Assembly: GCF_027257875.1 (NCBI RefSeq) | Contig: NZ_JAPVQY010000004.1 | Coordinates: 62,001 to 126,000 of the forward strand | Origin: Burkholderia sp. IMCC1007 | Lineage (GTDB): Bacteria; Pseudomonadota; Gammaproteobacteria; Burkholderiales; Burkholderiaceae | DNA length: 64,000 nucleotides | Direction of reading: 5' to 3' | Shown: positions 1-7,515 of the stretch, piece by piece | How the letters are laid out: every line of letters begins with the position of its first letter | Numbering within the stretch: the first letter of the stretch is position 1 | The notes under the pieces: generated by a model | Told to the model about the DNA's origin: nothing | Databases searched by the model: none | What the model saw: the letters and a program-made list of their open reading frames with translations, nothing else | Position numbers and translations under genes: made by a program

Positions 1-1089
1 GACGCCCCGCGCATCCTGATAGCCCACTGCGGCATACAGCCCCGTCCGCTTGGACAGGCTGTACCACGCAAGCCCGTAAAACTGGTTCGAGTGCTGGTTG
101 CCGACCTTCGTGCCGTCCGGTCGCGTCACGCCAGCCGACGTCTGGTAGTTCCAGCCGACGGACGTCGAGAACATGGGCGACCACATGTACTGGACGCCCA
201 GATCGAACGTATTGAACTTGACCGCCACGCCGTTGAAACTCGTCATATTGCCGAATTCGGCGTTCGACCACGAACCCGCGAAGGTCCACGCGCCCTTCGT
301 GTATTGCGCGGCCACCATCGCGATCTGGTACGACCGCGCGCTGACGTAGCCGGCGTCCAGTTGATGGCTCAGCAGCGTGCCCGATCCGTTCGACGTGAAC
401 CATCCGGTTCCGCTCGTACTGCCGGTAGGATTCTTGAAGAACTCGTAAGCCGCGCCGACCTTCAGGCCAACGCCCGTATCGTATTGCGCACCGAAGTTGT
501 ATTGGAGGCCGTTGGTGACGTCACCGGCGACACCACCGAGCGCAAGGCCGCCGCCGAATGTCAGGCCCTTGATGTTCGGGCTTAGATAGCGAATCGAATT
601 GTTTTCGCGCAGATTGATCGCCGCGTTGTCGAGATCGCCTGCGTGCATCGAAGCGCCGTTAGAATTCAGCGAACCTGCATCGAGCGCCATCGTGAAGTTG
701 TAGACGGAGTCGTACTGGCGGCCCAGCGTCACTTGACCGTATTGCGCGCTCCGCAAGCCGACGAAGATCTGCCGGCCCCACATCAGGCCGCCTTGACCGA
801 AGCCACCGGTCGGGATATTGATACCCGATTCCAGCGTAAAGATCGTGTGGAGACCGCCACCGAGGTCTTCGTCACCGCGGATACCCCAGCGCGAGCCGGC
901 CGTCCCCGACAGCGAATCCAACGCGAATTTCGAGCCGGCCGGCGTCACGGTGCCGTTTGCATTGGTCGTGCCGGTGTTGTTCGTGTACGTCACGGCCTGA
1001 TCGAGAATGCCATATATCATGACCGAGCTCTGTGCGTGTGCTGCAACTGTGAACATCGCCAACGCAGCACCCGCGAAAGTCTTTTTCAT
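1..1089 (-). CDS. Outer-membrane porin, OmpC-like Burkholderia type (3' end beyond window)
   Basis: General porin of the Burkholderia/Neisseria type, a trimeric 16-strand beta-barrel that lets small hydrophilic solutes cross the outer membrane. Only the first 363 residues are inside the window; the C-terminal strand and stop lie beyond position 1. It begins MKKTFAGAALAMFTVAAHAQ, a signal peptide likely cut after AHA. The first barrel strand (SSVMIYGILD) follows, and later come GSRWGIRGDEDLGGGL and GRQIFVGLRSAQYGQVTLGR, both hallmarks of this family. The gene faces away from the catabolic cluster and lies downstream of the flavin monooxygenase gene on the same strand. It may serve uptake of that cluster's substrate, which is an inference from position only. 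Confidence 0.93.
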   Translation of the reverse strand, partial: MKKTFAGAALAMFTVAAHAQSSVMIYGILDQAVTYTNNTGTTNANGTVTPAGSKFALDSLSGTAGSRWGIRGDEDLGGGLHTIFTLESGINIPTGGFGQGGLMWGRQIFVGLRSAQYGQVTLGRQYDSVYNFTMALDAGSLNSNGASMHAGDLDNAAINLRENNSIRYLSPNIKGLTFGGGLALGGVAGDVTNGLQYNFGAQYDTGVGLKVGAAYEFFKNPTGSTSGTGWFTSNGSGTLLSHQLDAGYVSARSYQIAMVAAQYTKGAWTFAGSWSNAEFGNMTSFNGVAVKFNTFDLGVQYMWSPMFSTSVGWNYQTSAGVTRPDGTKVGNQHSNQFYGLAWYSLSKRTGLYAAVGYQDARGV

Positions 1090-1376
1090 TGCAGTGTCTC
1101 CAATTTTTTTCTATTAATTGCGTGATCGGACACGTCTCGTATCCGTCCGCGAAGTGAAAAGAAATCGAAAAAACGCTATTTCAATTTCCGCACAACAGCA
1201 CAACACAGCCAAACAGCGCGTACCCGCATCTGATGCCGGTGACGACGATTCGCGCGGTTGCTCCACTCGCTGCATCACGGCGCGAATGGCCGGAAGTGCG
1301 ACCGCGCAATCGCGCGTAATCGCACCACTGACGTTCAATTGCGGACGCAATTGCCGTCGTCTTCGTATTCGGTCGT

Positions 1377-2438
1377 TCAAGCGGCGAGCTCGCTGTTGCG
1401 AGCCAGTTCCTTGCGCACGGCCGGGATGATCCTGTCGCCCCAGAGCTCGATCTGCCGGAGCATCGTCTTCTGGTCGCAATCGCCGAGCTGCGTTTGAAGT
1501 GCGATATGGTTCGGCCTCAGGATTTCGATTTCGGCAAGGAGCTTGTCGATCACCTGGTTGACGGAGCCGACCGGCAAGTTCTGGCGCAACTGATCGAGCG
1601 TCATGTCGGCCGCGCAAGGCGTCTCCTTCATCAGGTAACCGTCGTCCACATCCATCCGACGATCCTTCAGCGCCTCCGAGATACGGCGCGCCCAGCGCGC
1701 CGAATCCAGATACGCATCGATTTCCGCCTTGCTGTCCGATGCAAAGCCACACCGTAGAAACCCGATCCTGGTCTGGCCCAGATCCTTGCCCATCTCGCCG
1801 GCCAGCCCTTCCAGCCGGCTGCGCAGACCGCGCAGCGCGTCGTTGCCGCCGTGCAGAACGGTAGTGAACAGGTTCACGTTTTCGTTGAATGCGCGACCCA
1901 GCGTGCCCGGGTTCATCGACGTGATCCACAGCGGCACCTTCTTCTGAACCGTACGGACCGCAACCGACGTGGGCAGCATGTCGAAGTGCTTGCCCTTGTA
2001 CTCGAAGACCTTCTCGTTGAGTCCCTTGTTGAGAATGTCCCATATCTCGTGAAAGATCTCGCCGCTGTTGGCGAGGTTGCATCCGAATCGCTCGAATTCG
2101 AATTGCTGGTAGCCCGAGCCGATCCCCAGCTCGAGGCGTCCTTCGGACAGCGTATCGGCGAGGCCGATCTCGGTCAGCAGGCGTGCCGGATGGTAGAGCG
2201 GAAGAATGCACACTGCCGAGCCAAGGCGAATCTTCGTCGTCCTGGCCGCGGCATGCGCAATCGTCATCAACGGCGACGGCGACAGCGAGTAGTTGTTGAA
2301 ATGGTGCTCGGCGTACCACGCGGCATCGAAGCCGGCCTGCTCGGCCACGACCGTTTGCTCGATGGTGTTGTGGATCACGCTCCGGGATGTCTGAGCGTAG
2401 CTGCGCTGCTGCGCAAGTAAAAATACGCCGAATTCCAT
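1377..2438 (-). CDS. LLM-class flavin-dependent monooxygenase (luciferase-like)
   Basis: A 353-residue member of the bacterial luciferase-like TIM-barrel family, which uses reduced FMN (or F420 in some branches) and O2 to oxygenate small organic substrates. The N-terminal strand MEFGVFL, the AWYAEHHF motif near residue 40, LGSAVCILPLYHPARLLTEI and the ELGIGSGY phosphate-binding stretch are typical of the alkanal/limonene/diketocamphane monooxygenase group. Length is normal for one subunit. It needs a separate flavin reductase, and none is visible nearby. It is transcribed divergently from the CoA-ligase operon. With the SMP-30 lactonase at 12539 it could form a Baeyer-Villiger and lactone-opening pair, but this is only inference. 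Confidence 0.9.
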   Translation of the reverse strand: MEFGVFLLAQQRSYAQTSRSVIHNTIEQTVVAEQAGFDAAWYAEHHFNNYSLSPSPLMTIAHAAARTTKIRLGSAVCILPLYHPARLLTEIGLADTLSEGRLELGIGSGYQQFEFERFGCNLANSGEIFHEIWDILNKGLNEKVFEYKGKHFDMLPTSVAVRTVQKKVPLWITSMNPGTLGRAFNENVNLFTTVLHGGNDALRGLRSRLEGLAGEMGKDLGQTRIGFLRCGFASDSKAEIDAYLDSARWARRISEALKDRRMDVDDGYLMKETPCAADMTLDQLRQNLPVGSVNQVIDKLLAEIEILRPNHIALQTQLGDCDQKTMLRQIELWGDRIIPAVRKELARNSELAA

Positions 2439-2870
2439 GGCGGCATCTCCGTTGTAGTGGTGAATGGCTTACTGGCTGGATCTCAAGCTGAAGCGGATTA
2501 TGAGCAGCCCGTCATCCATCGCACAACCCACACGATTTCTCGTTCTGTATTGCGAATTCGACACAAATACGCGCCCGTTTTCGATCATTCCGTGTAGTAC
2601 ATTAGCCCCAGCCTTTCGAGGATATTCCAGCGCCCGGAATCGGTATTAACCCTGTGATTCATGTCGATGCGCGTGCCGCGCGCGGCAGGTTCGCAGGCAT
2701 GATCCGATACGACTCACGGGACGGAATGTTGGTGGAGACCGTCAGCATGACGAATCGATGTTGTCGTGATTCGTACGACATGCGTGGCGCGCCTGCCTCG
2801 GGGCTCCGTTCGCCCGAATCGGCAAACGGGTTCATGGAGTGAGACTCTGGACCGATAAAACAGGACGACG
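2439..2870. promoter_or_regulatory. Divergent intergenic region of the catabolic cluster
   Basis: This 432-bp gap separates the minus-strand monooxygenase gene from the plus-strand acyl-CoA ligase operon, so it should contain both promoters. It is visibly more AT-rich between about 2500 and 2610 than its neighbours. A 7-of-8 inverted repeat (GACGAATC at 2749 and GATTCGTA at 2768) is a possible regulator site. No convincing gene is seen; the short frames here lack family features. A purine-rich stretch containing AGGA lies just before the ligase ATG at 2871. Confidence 0.5.
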
Positions 2871-4526
2871 ATGAACGGACTGATGCAACAACGGCAACTG
2901 CTGATCTCCGATCTGATCGAGCATGCGGCCAACTACCACGGCGATCGGGAAATCGTGTCCCACCTGGGCAACGGCAAGATTCACCGCTACAGCTGGTCCG
3001 CGGCGCTCGGCCGCTCGAAGCAGGTTGCAAATCTGCTCCAGTCTCTCGGTGTGAGCGCCGGTCAGCGTGTCGCGACCCTGGCGTGGAATACACACCGTCA
3101 CCTTGAACTCTATTACGGGGTGTCCGGCACCGGCGCGGTCCTGACCACCGTCAATCCGCGCCTGTTCGCCGAGCAGATCGTCTATATCCTGAACCACTCC
3201 GAGAGCACGCATGTGTTCTTCGACGTGAACCTGGCCGCGCTGGTCGAAGAGATTGCGCCGCGGTGTCCGGGCGTCAAAGGCTTCATCGCACTGTGCGACG
3301 CCGATCAGATGCCCGAGCTGACCGTTCCCGGCCTCGGCTGCTATGAATCGCTGATCGCGGCGTGCACCGACGCATATCCGTGGCCGCGCCTCGACGAAAA
3401 CAGCGCGTCGTCCATGTGCTTCACGTCGGGCACGACCGGCAATCCGAAAGGCGTCCTGTACAGCCACCGTTCAACGGTACTGCATGCGATGTCCACCTGC
3501 ATGGCCGACAGTTTCGCGATCAGCGCGCGCGACAGCATCCTCCTGATCGTGCCGATGTTTCATGTGAACGGATGGGGAATCCCGCATTCGTCCGCAATGG
3601 CCGGTGCCAAGCTCGTTCTGCCGGGCTCGCAGCTGTCCGGCGAAAACGTGTACGCGATGCTCCGCGACGAGAAGTGCTCGGTATCTTGCGGCGTGCCGAC
3701 CGTCTGGATGTCGCTGCTCGACCATGCGCGTAACGTGGAGCCGGAACGGCGCCGCCGCGACATCGTCATGACGCGCGCACTCTCGGGCGGGTCGGCCGCC
3801 CCGCGCCGCGTGATCGAGCAGCTCGAGCAGTATTTCGGCGCGTATTTGCATCAGGCGTGGGGAATGACCGAAACAAGTCCCGTCGTAACCGTCAACGTGC
3901 CGCTTGCCAAGCACGCCCATTTGACGCGTGACGAGCGCATCGAGCTCCAGATGCTGGCCGGTCGTCCGCTGCCCGGTACCGAAATCGCGATCTTCGACGA
4001 CGCGGGCAATCCGCTTGCGCGGGACGGGCAGACCACCGGACAGCTGAAAGTGCGCGGCGCGTGGATTTCCCGCGCCTATTACAAGCACGAGCACGACGGT
4101 TGGGACTCGAATGGCTGGTTCGCCACCGGCGATATGGCGACGTTGAATGCGGACGGCTTTCTCAAGATCACCGATCGCGTGAAGGACATGATCAAGTCGG
4201 GCGGCGAATGGATTTCGTCGCTGGACCTCGAAAGCGCGGCCCTCAGCCATCCCGCGATTGCCGAGGCGGCGGTCGTCGGCCTGCCCCACCCGCACTGGCA
4301 GGAGCGCCCACTGCTCGTCGCAGTAAGGCACCGCGGGATGGAGGCGACGGCGCAGGACATCCTGGATCACATGCGCGGTCACGTTGCCAAGTGGTGGCTT
4401 CCCGACGACGTGGTGTTCGTGGACGCCCTCCCTCATACCGCGACCGGCAAGCTGTACAAGGTTGCGCTGCGCAAACAGTTCGAGGGCTTCTGGTTCTCGA
4501 CCGATATCGACCACGCCCGGGGATAA
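2871..4526 (+). CDS. Acyl-CoA synthetase (AMP-forming, class I adenylate-forming)
   Basis: A 551-residue fatty-acid-type CoA ligase that activates a carboxylic acid through an acyl-adenylate and transfers it to CoA in the cytoplasm. The ATP-binding loop TSGTTGNPKGV is at residues 185-195, GMTETSP at 331-337, and the GWFATGD/DRVKDMIKSGGEWIS hinge region at 415-449. The catalytic lysine of the C-terminal domain is in TATGKLYK (about 527). Overall it resembles medium/long-chain or DMSP-type ligases rather than a specific aromatic ligase. It is the first gene of the plus-strand cluster, and the next gene starts 5 bp after its stop. Its likely role is the activating step of the pathway; the chain or ring of the substrate cannot be told. 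Confidence 0.93.
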   Translation: MNGLMQQRQLLISDLIEHAANYHGDREIVSHLGNGKIHRYSWSAALGRSKQVANLLQSLGVSAGQRVATLAWNTHRHLELYYGVSGTGAVLTTVNPRLFAEQIVYILNHSESTHVFFDVNLAALVEEIAPRCPGVKGFIALCDADQMPELTVPGLGCYESLIAACTDAYPWPRLDENSASSMCFTSGTTGNPKGVLYSHRSTVLHAMSTCMADSFAISARDSILLIVPMFHVNGWGIPHSSAMAGAKLVLPGSQLSGENVYAMLRDEKCSVSCGVPTVWMSLLDHARNVEPERRRRDIVMTRALSGGSAAPRRVIEQLEQYFGAYLHQAWGMTETSPVVTVNVPLAKHAHLTRDERIELQMLAGRPLPGTEIAIFDDAGNPLARDGQTTGQLKVRGAWISRAYYKHEHDGWDSNGWFATGDMATLNADGFLKITDRVKDMIKSGGEWISSLDLESAALSHPAIAEAAVVGLPHPHWQERPLLVAVRHRGMEATAQDILDHMRGHVAKWWLPDDVVFVDALPHTATGKLYKVALRKQFEGFWFSTDIDHARG

Positions 4527-4530
4527 ACCT

Positions 4531-5742
4531 ATGCAATCCGAAAAAACGGTGCTTATCACCGGGTCCGCATCAGGAATCGGCCATGCGAGCGCCATGCGCT
4601 TCGCCCAGGCCGGCTGGCGCTGCGTGCTGGTGGATCACCAGGCCGACGCACTGCAGCGCCTGCTGGAGACTATGCCGCTGGCCGGCGAGCCGCACCTGAT
4701 TCGCGTGGTCGACCTGATGGAACCGGCGGAGATTGCGGCGCTGGCCGCCGATATGCCGCATCTCGATGCGCTGATCAACAATGCAGGCATGTCGGACAGC
4801 ACGCAATTGCCACTCACGGCCATGACGCAACAGCAATTCGCGCCGCTCGTTCGCCTGAATCTCGACGCGCCTCGCCTGATATTCCAGACACTGGAAACGA
4901 TGCTCAAACCGCATGCCCGCGTCGTCAATGTCGCGTCGGGCGCCGGACTGCATGCCATTCCGTTGCGTGGCGCGTACTCGCCCACCAAAGCCGGCGTGAT
5001 CGCGTTCACGAAGGCGTTGGCCGTTGCGTACCCGGATCTTGGCGTGACAGCCCTGTGCCCCGGCTTCGTACGCACGGAAATCGTGCGCCGCCTGATCGAA
5101 TCGGGTCGGCTCGATCCGGTTCGCGCAGCGGGGAAAACGCCGCTCGGTCGGATTGCGGAACCGGCCGAACTCGCCGAGGCACTGTTCTTCCTTGGCAGCG
5201 AAGGCGCTCGCCCGTTATCGGGGTCCGCGCTGTCGGTGGACGGCGCGGCTTCGGTCTACGGGGGCTCGGCCCCGTGCGCGCCGGCCGAATACGACGTGCT
5301 GCCCACCGACACCGATACGGCCATCGCGGTCGTGGGGGCGTCCTCGGACGCCACGCGGAACTGGATGTCGCTGCAGACGAGTAACCGGAATGCCGGATAC
5401 GCCGCGGTAATCGACGCGTCCGTGCTGAACGCGCCCGATGGCGGGCGTCTGAACGCAGCGCATGAAGCGGCAACGCGCTTCGCTCGTTCGCATACGCATA
5501 GCGCGAGCCTCACGCTTTTCCTCCCCACGCGGTCCACGGACTGGCGCACCTGCGGCGACGACGCAGCCGCACGCATGTTCGTCGCGACACAGGCGTGCGA
5601 ATGGGGCGCGAAGGGTCTGCGCATCAACGCGCTCGAAGTCCACGCGCATACGTCGGTCGACGAGGTGCGGTCGATCACCCGCTACATGGCCGGCGCGGCA
5701 GCGCAATTTCTGACCGGCCAGTCGTGGACGCTCGCCCGCTGA
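4531..5742 (+). CDS. Two-part SDR: complete SDR plus degenerate second SDR half
   Basis: A 403-residue protein starting MQSEKTVLITGSASGIG, 5 bp after the ligase stop. An earlier in-frame ATG at 4384 lies deep inside the ligase gene and is unlikely to be used. Residues 1-245 form a normal short-chain dehydrogenase with cofactor loop TGSASGIG, NNAG, catalytic GAYSPTKAG (YxxxK) and an SVDGA ending. About 150 further residues follow, twice the tail of an ordinary SDR. They look like a decayed second SDR: a VVGASSD strand, then LRINALEVHAH, then AAAQFLTGQSWTL, matching the IRVNAVAP and ASFVTGQ positions of the fold but lacking a glycine-rich loop and YxxxK. The first half is probably an NAD(P)-dependent hydroxyacyl-CoA or alcohol dehydrogenase; the second may be structural. 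Confidence 0.85.
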   Translation: MQSEKTVLITGSASGIGHASAMRFAQAGWRCVLVDHQADALQRLLETMPLAGEPHLIRVVDLMEPAEIAALAADMPHLDALINNAGMSDSTQLPLTAMTQQQFAPLVRLNLDAPRLIFQTLETMLKPHARVVNVASGAGLHAIPLRGAYSPTKAGVIAFTKALAVAYPDLGVTALCPGFVRTEIVRRLIESGRLDPVRAAGKTPLGRIAEPAELAEALFFLGSEGARPLSGSALSVDGAASVYGGSAPCAPAEYDVLPTDTDTAIAVVGASSDATRNWMSLQTSNRNAGYAAVIDASVLNAPDGGRLNAAHEAATRFARSHTHSASLTLFLPTRSTDWRTCGDDAAARMFVATQACEWGAKGLRINALEVHAHTSVDEVRSITRYMAGAAAQFLTGQSWTLAR

Positions 5743-5774
5743 ACGACGCATACCGATAACGAACGGAGACACGG

Positions 5775-6617
5775 ATGGCGCAGTCAATCGAGCAACAGCG
5801 GACCGGGCGCGACATTGAAAACACCATGTCATGGCTGGGCCTGGCCGAACGCACTTGCGTCGTGACGGGCGGCGCCCGCGGTATCGGATCGGAAACGGTC
5901 CGGCAAATGGCGGCGGCTGGCGCGAAAGTCGCAGTCGTCGATCGAACCGAAGCGCTCTGCGCCGACGTCATCAACGAGGTTCGGCTGGCGGGCGGCACCG
6001 CCATCGCGATCGGCTGTGACGTATCCGACGCCGGCTCCGTGGCGCTCGCCGCCAAGACGGTGTTGCGCGAGCTCGGCGCCGCGCACGTGCTGGTCAACAA
6101 CGCCGGTATCGGCGGGGGCGGCCGCACCGCGCTGCTGGATGCATCGGTCGATGAATGGAATCGTCTGCTGTCGATCAATCTGACCGGTGCATTCCTGTGC
6201 GCCCAGGCATTCGGCGCCCAGATGCGCGACGCAGAGCACGGCGGAACCATGGTGCACGTCGCGTCGATTGGCGGTGACATTGCAATACCGAACGGTATTG
6301 CCTACAGCGTGAGCAAGGCTGGCGTCCTGATGCTCTCCAGGCAACTTTGCCTGGAACTCGCGCCCTTCGGCATTCGCAGCAATTGCATCAGCCCCGGATT
6401 GGTGCGTACCCCGATGAGCGAGGCCTATTACCGGGACGAAGGCCGTCTTCAGGCGCGCAACAAGGCTGTACCCAGCGGCCGGATTGCAACCCCGCGGGAC
6501 ATGGCGGAAGCGATCCTTTTCTTGTCCAGCGACCGATCGGGCTACGTCAATGGCGAAGATCTGCTGATCGACGGCGGTTTGAGCCAGGTTGTCATGGCGA
6601 ACATTCCGCGCGTCTGA
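5775..6617 (+). CDS. SDR family oxidoreductase
   Basis: A 280-residue classical short-chain dehydrogenase. The glycine-rich cofactor loop is TGGARGIG (about residue 33), followed by an acidic residue at the end of strand 2 (VVDRTE), which favours NAD. NNAGIGGGG is near residue 110, a serine in VASIGG near 163 and catalytic AYSVSKAG near 176. The C-terminus is INGEDLLIDGG-like. ATG 5775 is chosen because GGAG sits 6 bp upstream; an internal ATG at 5826 would still leave the whole fold. It lies 32 bp after the two-part SDR and 45 bp before an enoyl-CoA hydratase. It probably oxidises a hydroxyacyl-CoA intermediate of the same pathway. Confidence 0.9.
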   Translation: MAQSIEQQRTGRDIENTMSWLGLAERTCVVTGGARGIGSETVRQMAAAGAKVAVVDRTEALCADVINEVRLAGGTAIAIGCDVSDAGSVALAAKTVLRELGAAHVLVNNAGIGGGGRTALLDASVDEWNRLLSINLTGAFLCAQAFGAQMRDAEHGGTMVHVASIGGDIAIPNGIAYSVSKAGVLMLSRQLCLELAPFGIRSNCISPGLVRTPMSEAYYRDEGRLQARNKAVPSGRIATPRDMAEAILFLSSDRSGYVNGEDLLIDGGLSQVVMANIPRV

Positions 6618-6662
6618 TCGGCTGTACAGGCACCACTCGAGATTAATAGAGGAAATCACAAA

Positions 6663-7436
6663 ATGGAATTCAATACCCTGCTGGTCGAGATCAAGAACAA
6701 GATCGCCGTCGTTACGCTCAACCGACCGGAAAAGCGCAACGCGCAGAACGCGGAAATGCGGCATGAAATCATCGACTGTTTCGATGTGCTCGGCGCGCGC
6801 GACGACGTGTCGGTCATCATCGTGACGGGTGCGGGTTCCGCTTTTTCGGCCGGCGCCGACCTCAACGACCGCAAGGATCTGTCGCAGCCGGGCGCGTTTC
6901 CGAAACATCACCGTATCGTCCGCGAATCGGCGTACGCGATCCGCGAATGCCCGAAGCCGATCATTGCCGCGATCAACGGCGCGGCCATGGGCGCCGGCTT
7001 CGGCATCGTCATGAACTCGGACATCTGGGTGGCCTCGGAAGAGGCTTACGTGTCGATGCCCGAGATCAACGTCGGCCTCGCCGGCGGCGTGTCGTTCCTG
7101 AATCGCATCTTCGGTCAGTCGCGGGCTCGACGCATGTTCTACACCGGCATGAAAGTCACGGGACGCGAGCTGTATCGCCTCGGCCTCGTGGAAGCATGCA
7201 CGAAGAAAGAAGAACTGATGCCGTTCGCGATGGAAATCGCGACGGAAATTGCGTCGAAGTCGCCGATCGCGTTGCGCCTCGCGAAGGAAGCGGCCCGCCT
7301 GACCGAGAACATGCCGCTGCGTGAAGCCTATCGCTACGAACAGGGCAACACCGAATTCCTGTCGAAGACGGAAGACTCGAAGGAAGCGCAGCGCGCCTTC
7401 ATCGAGAAGCGCGCGCCCGTGTATGTGGGCCGCTGA
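6663..7436 (+). CDS. Enoyl-CoA hydratase/isomerase family protein
   Basis: A 257-residue crotonase-fold enzyme that binds acyl-CoA and stabilises a thioester enolate in a two-peptide oxyanion hole. The two halves of the hole are visible as FSAGADLNDR (about residue 62) and NGAAMGAGFG (about 107). A glutamate-containing stretch, MPEINVGLAGGVSFL, near residue 130 is where hydratases place a catalytic acid. A good ribosome site (AGAGGAAA) precedes ATG 6663. Its closest relative in the window is the hydratase at 16925: both end in SKSPIAL, REAYR, EQ, SKTED/SRTED and AFxEKR, pointing to duplication within the cluster. The likely reaction is hydration or ring/double-bond chemistry on a CoA ester. 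Confidence 0.92.
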   Translation: MEFNTLLVEIKNKIAVVTLNRPEKRNAQNAEMRHEIIDCFDVLGARDDVSVIIVTGAGSAFSAGADLNDRKDLSQPGAFPKHHRIVRESAYAIRECPKPIIAAINGAAMGAGFGIVMNSDIWVASEEAYVSMPEINVGLAGGVSFLNRIFGQSRARRMFYTGMKVTGRELYRLGLVEACTKKEELMPFAMEIATEIASKSPIALRLAKEAARLTENMPLREAYRYEQGNTEFLSKTEDSKEAQRAFIEKRAPVYVGR

Positions 7437-7515
7437 TCGAGCGGGCAGCTTGAAAGAATATGCGGCGGCGCCCTCGTCCGGTATAGCCGCACTATCGGAT
7501 TACATCGAGCCAATC

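Noticed and set aside
4384..4530. Earlier start for the two-part SDR
   Set aside because: The added residues lie inside the ligase gene and have no SDR character; the Rossmann fold starts at MQSEKTVLITG.
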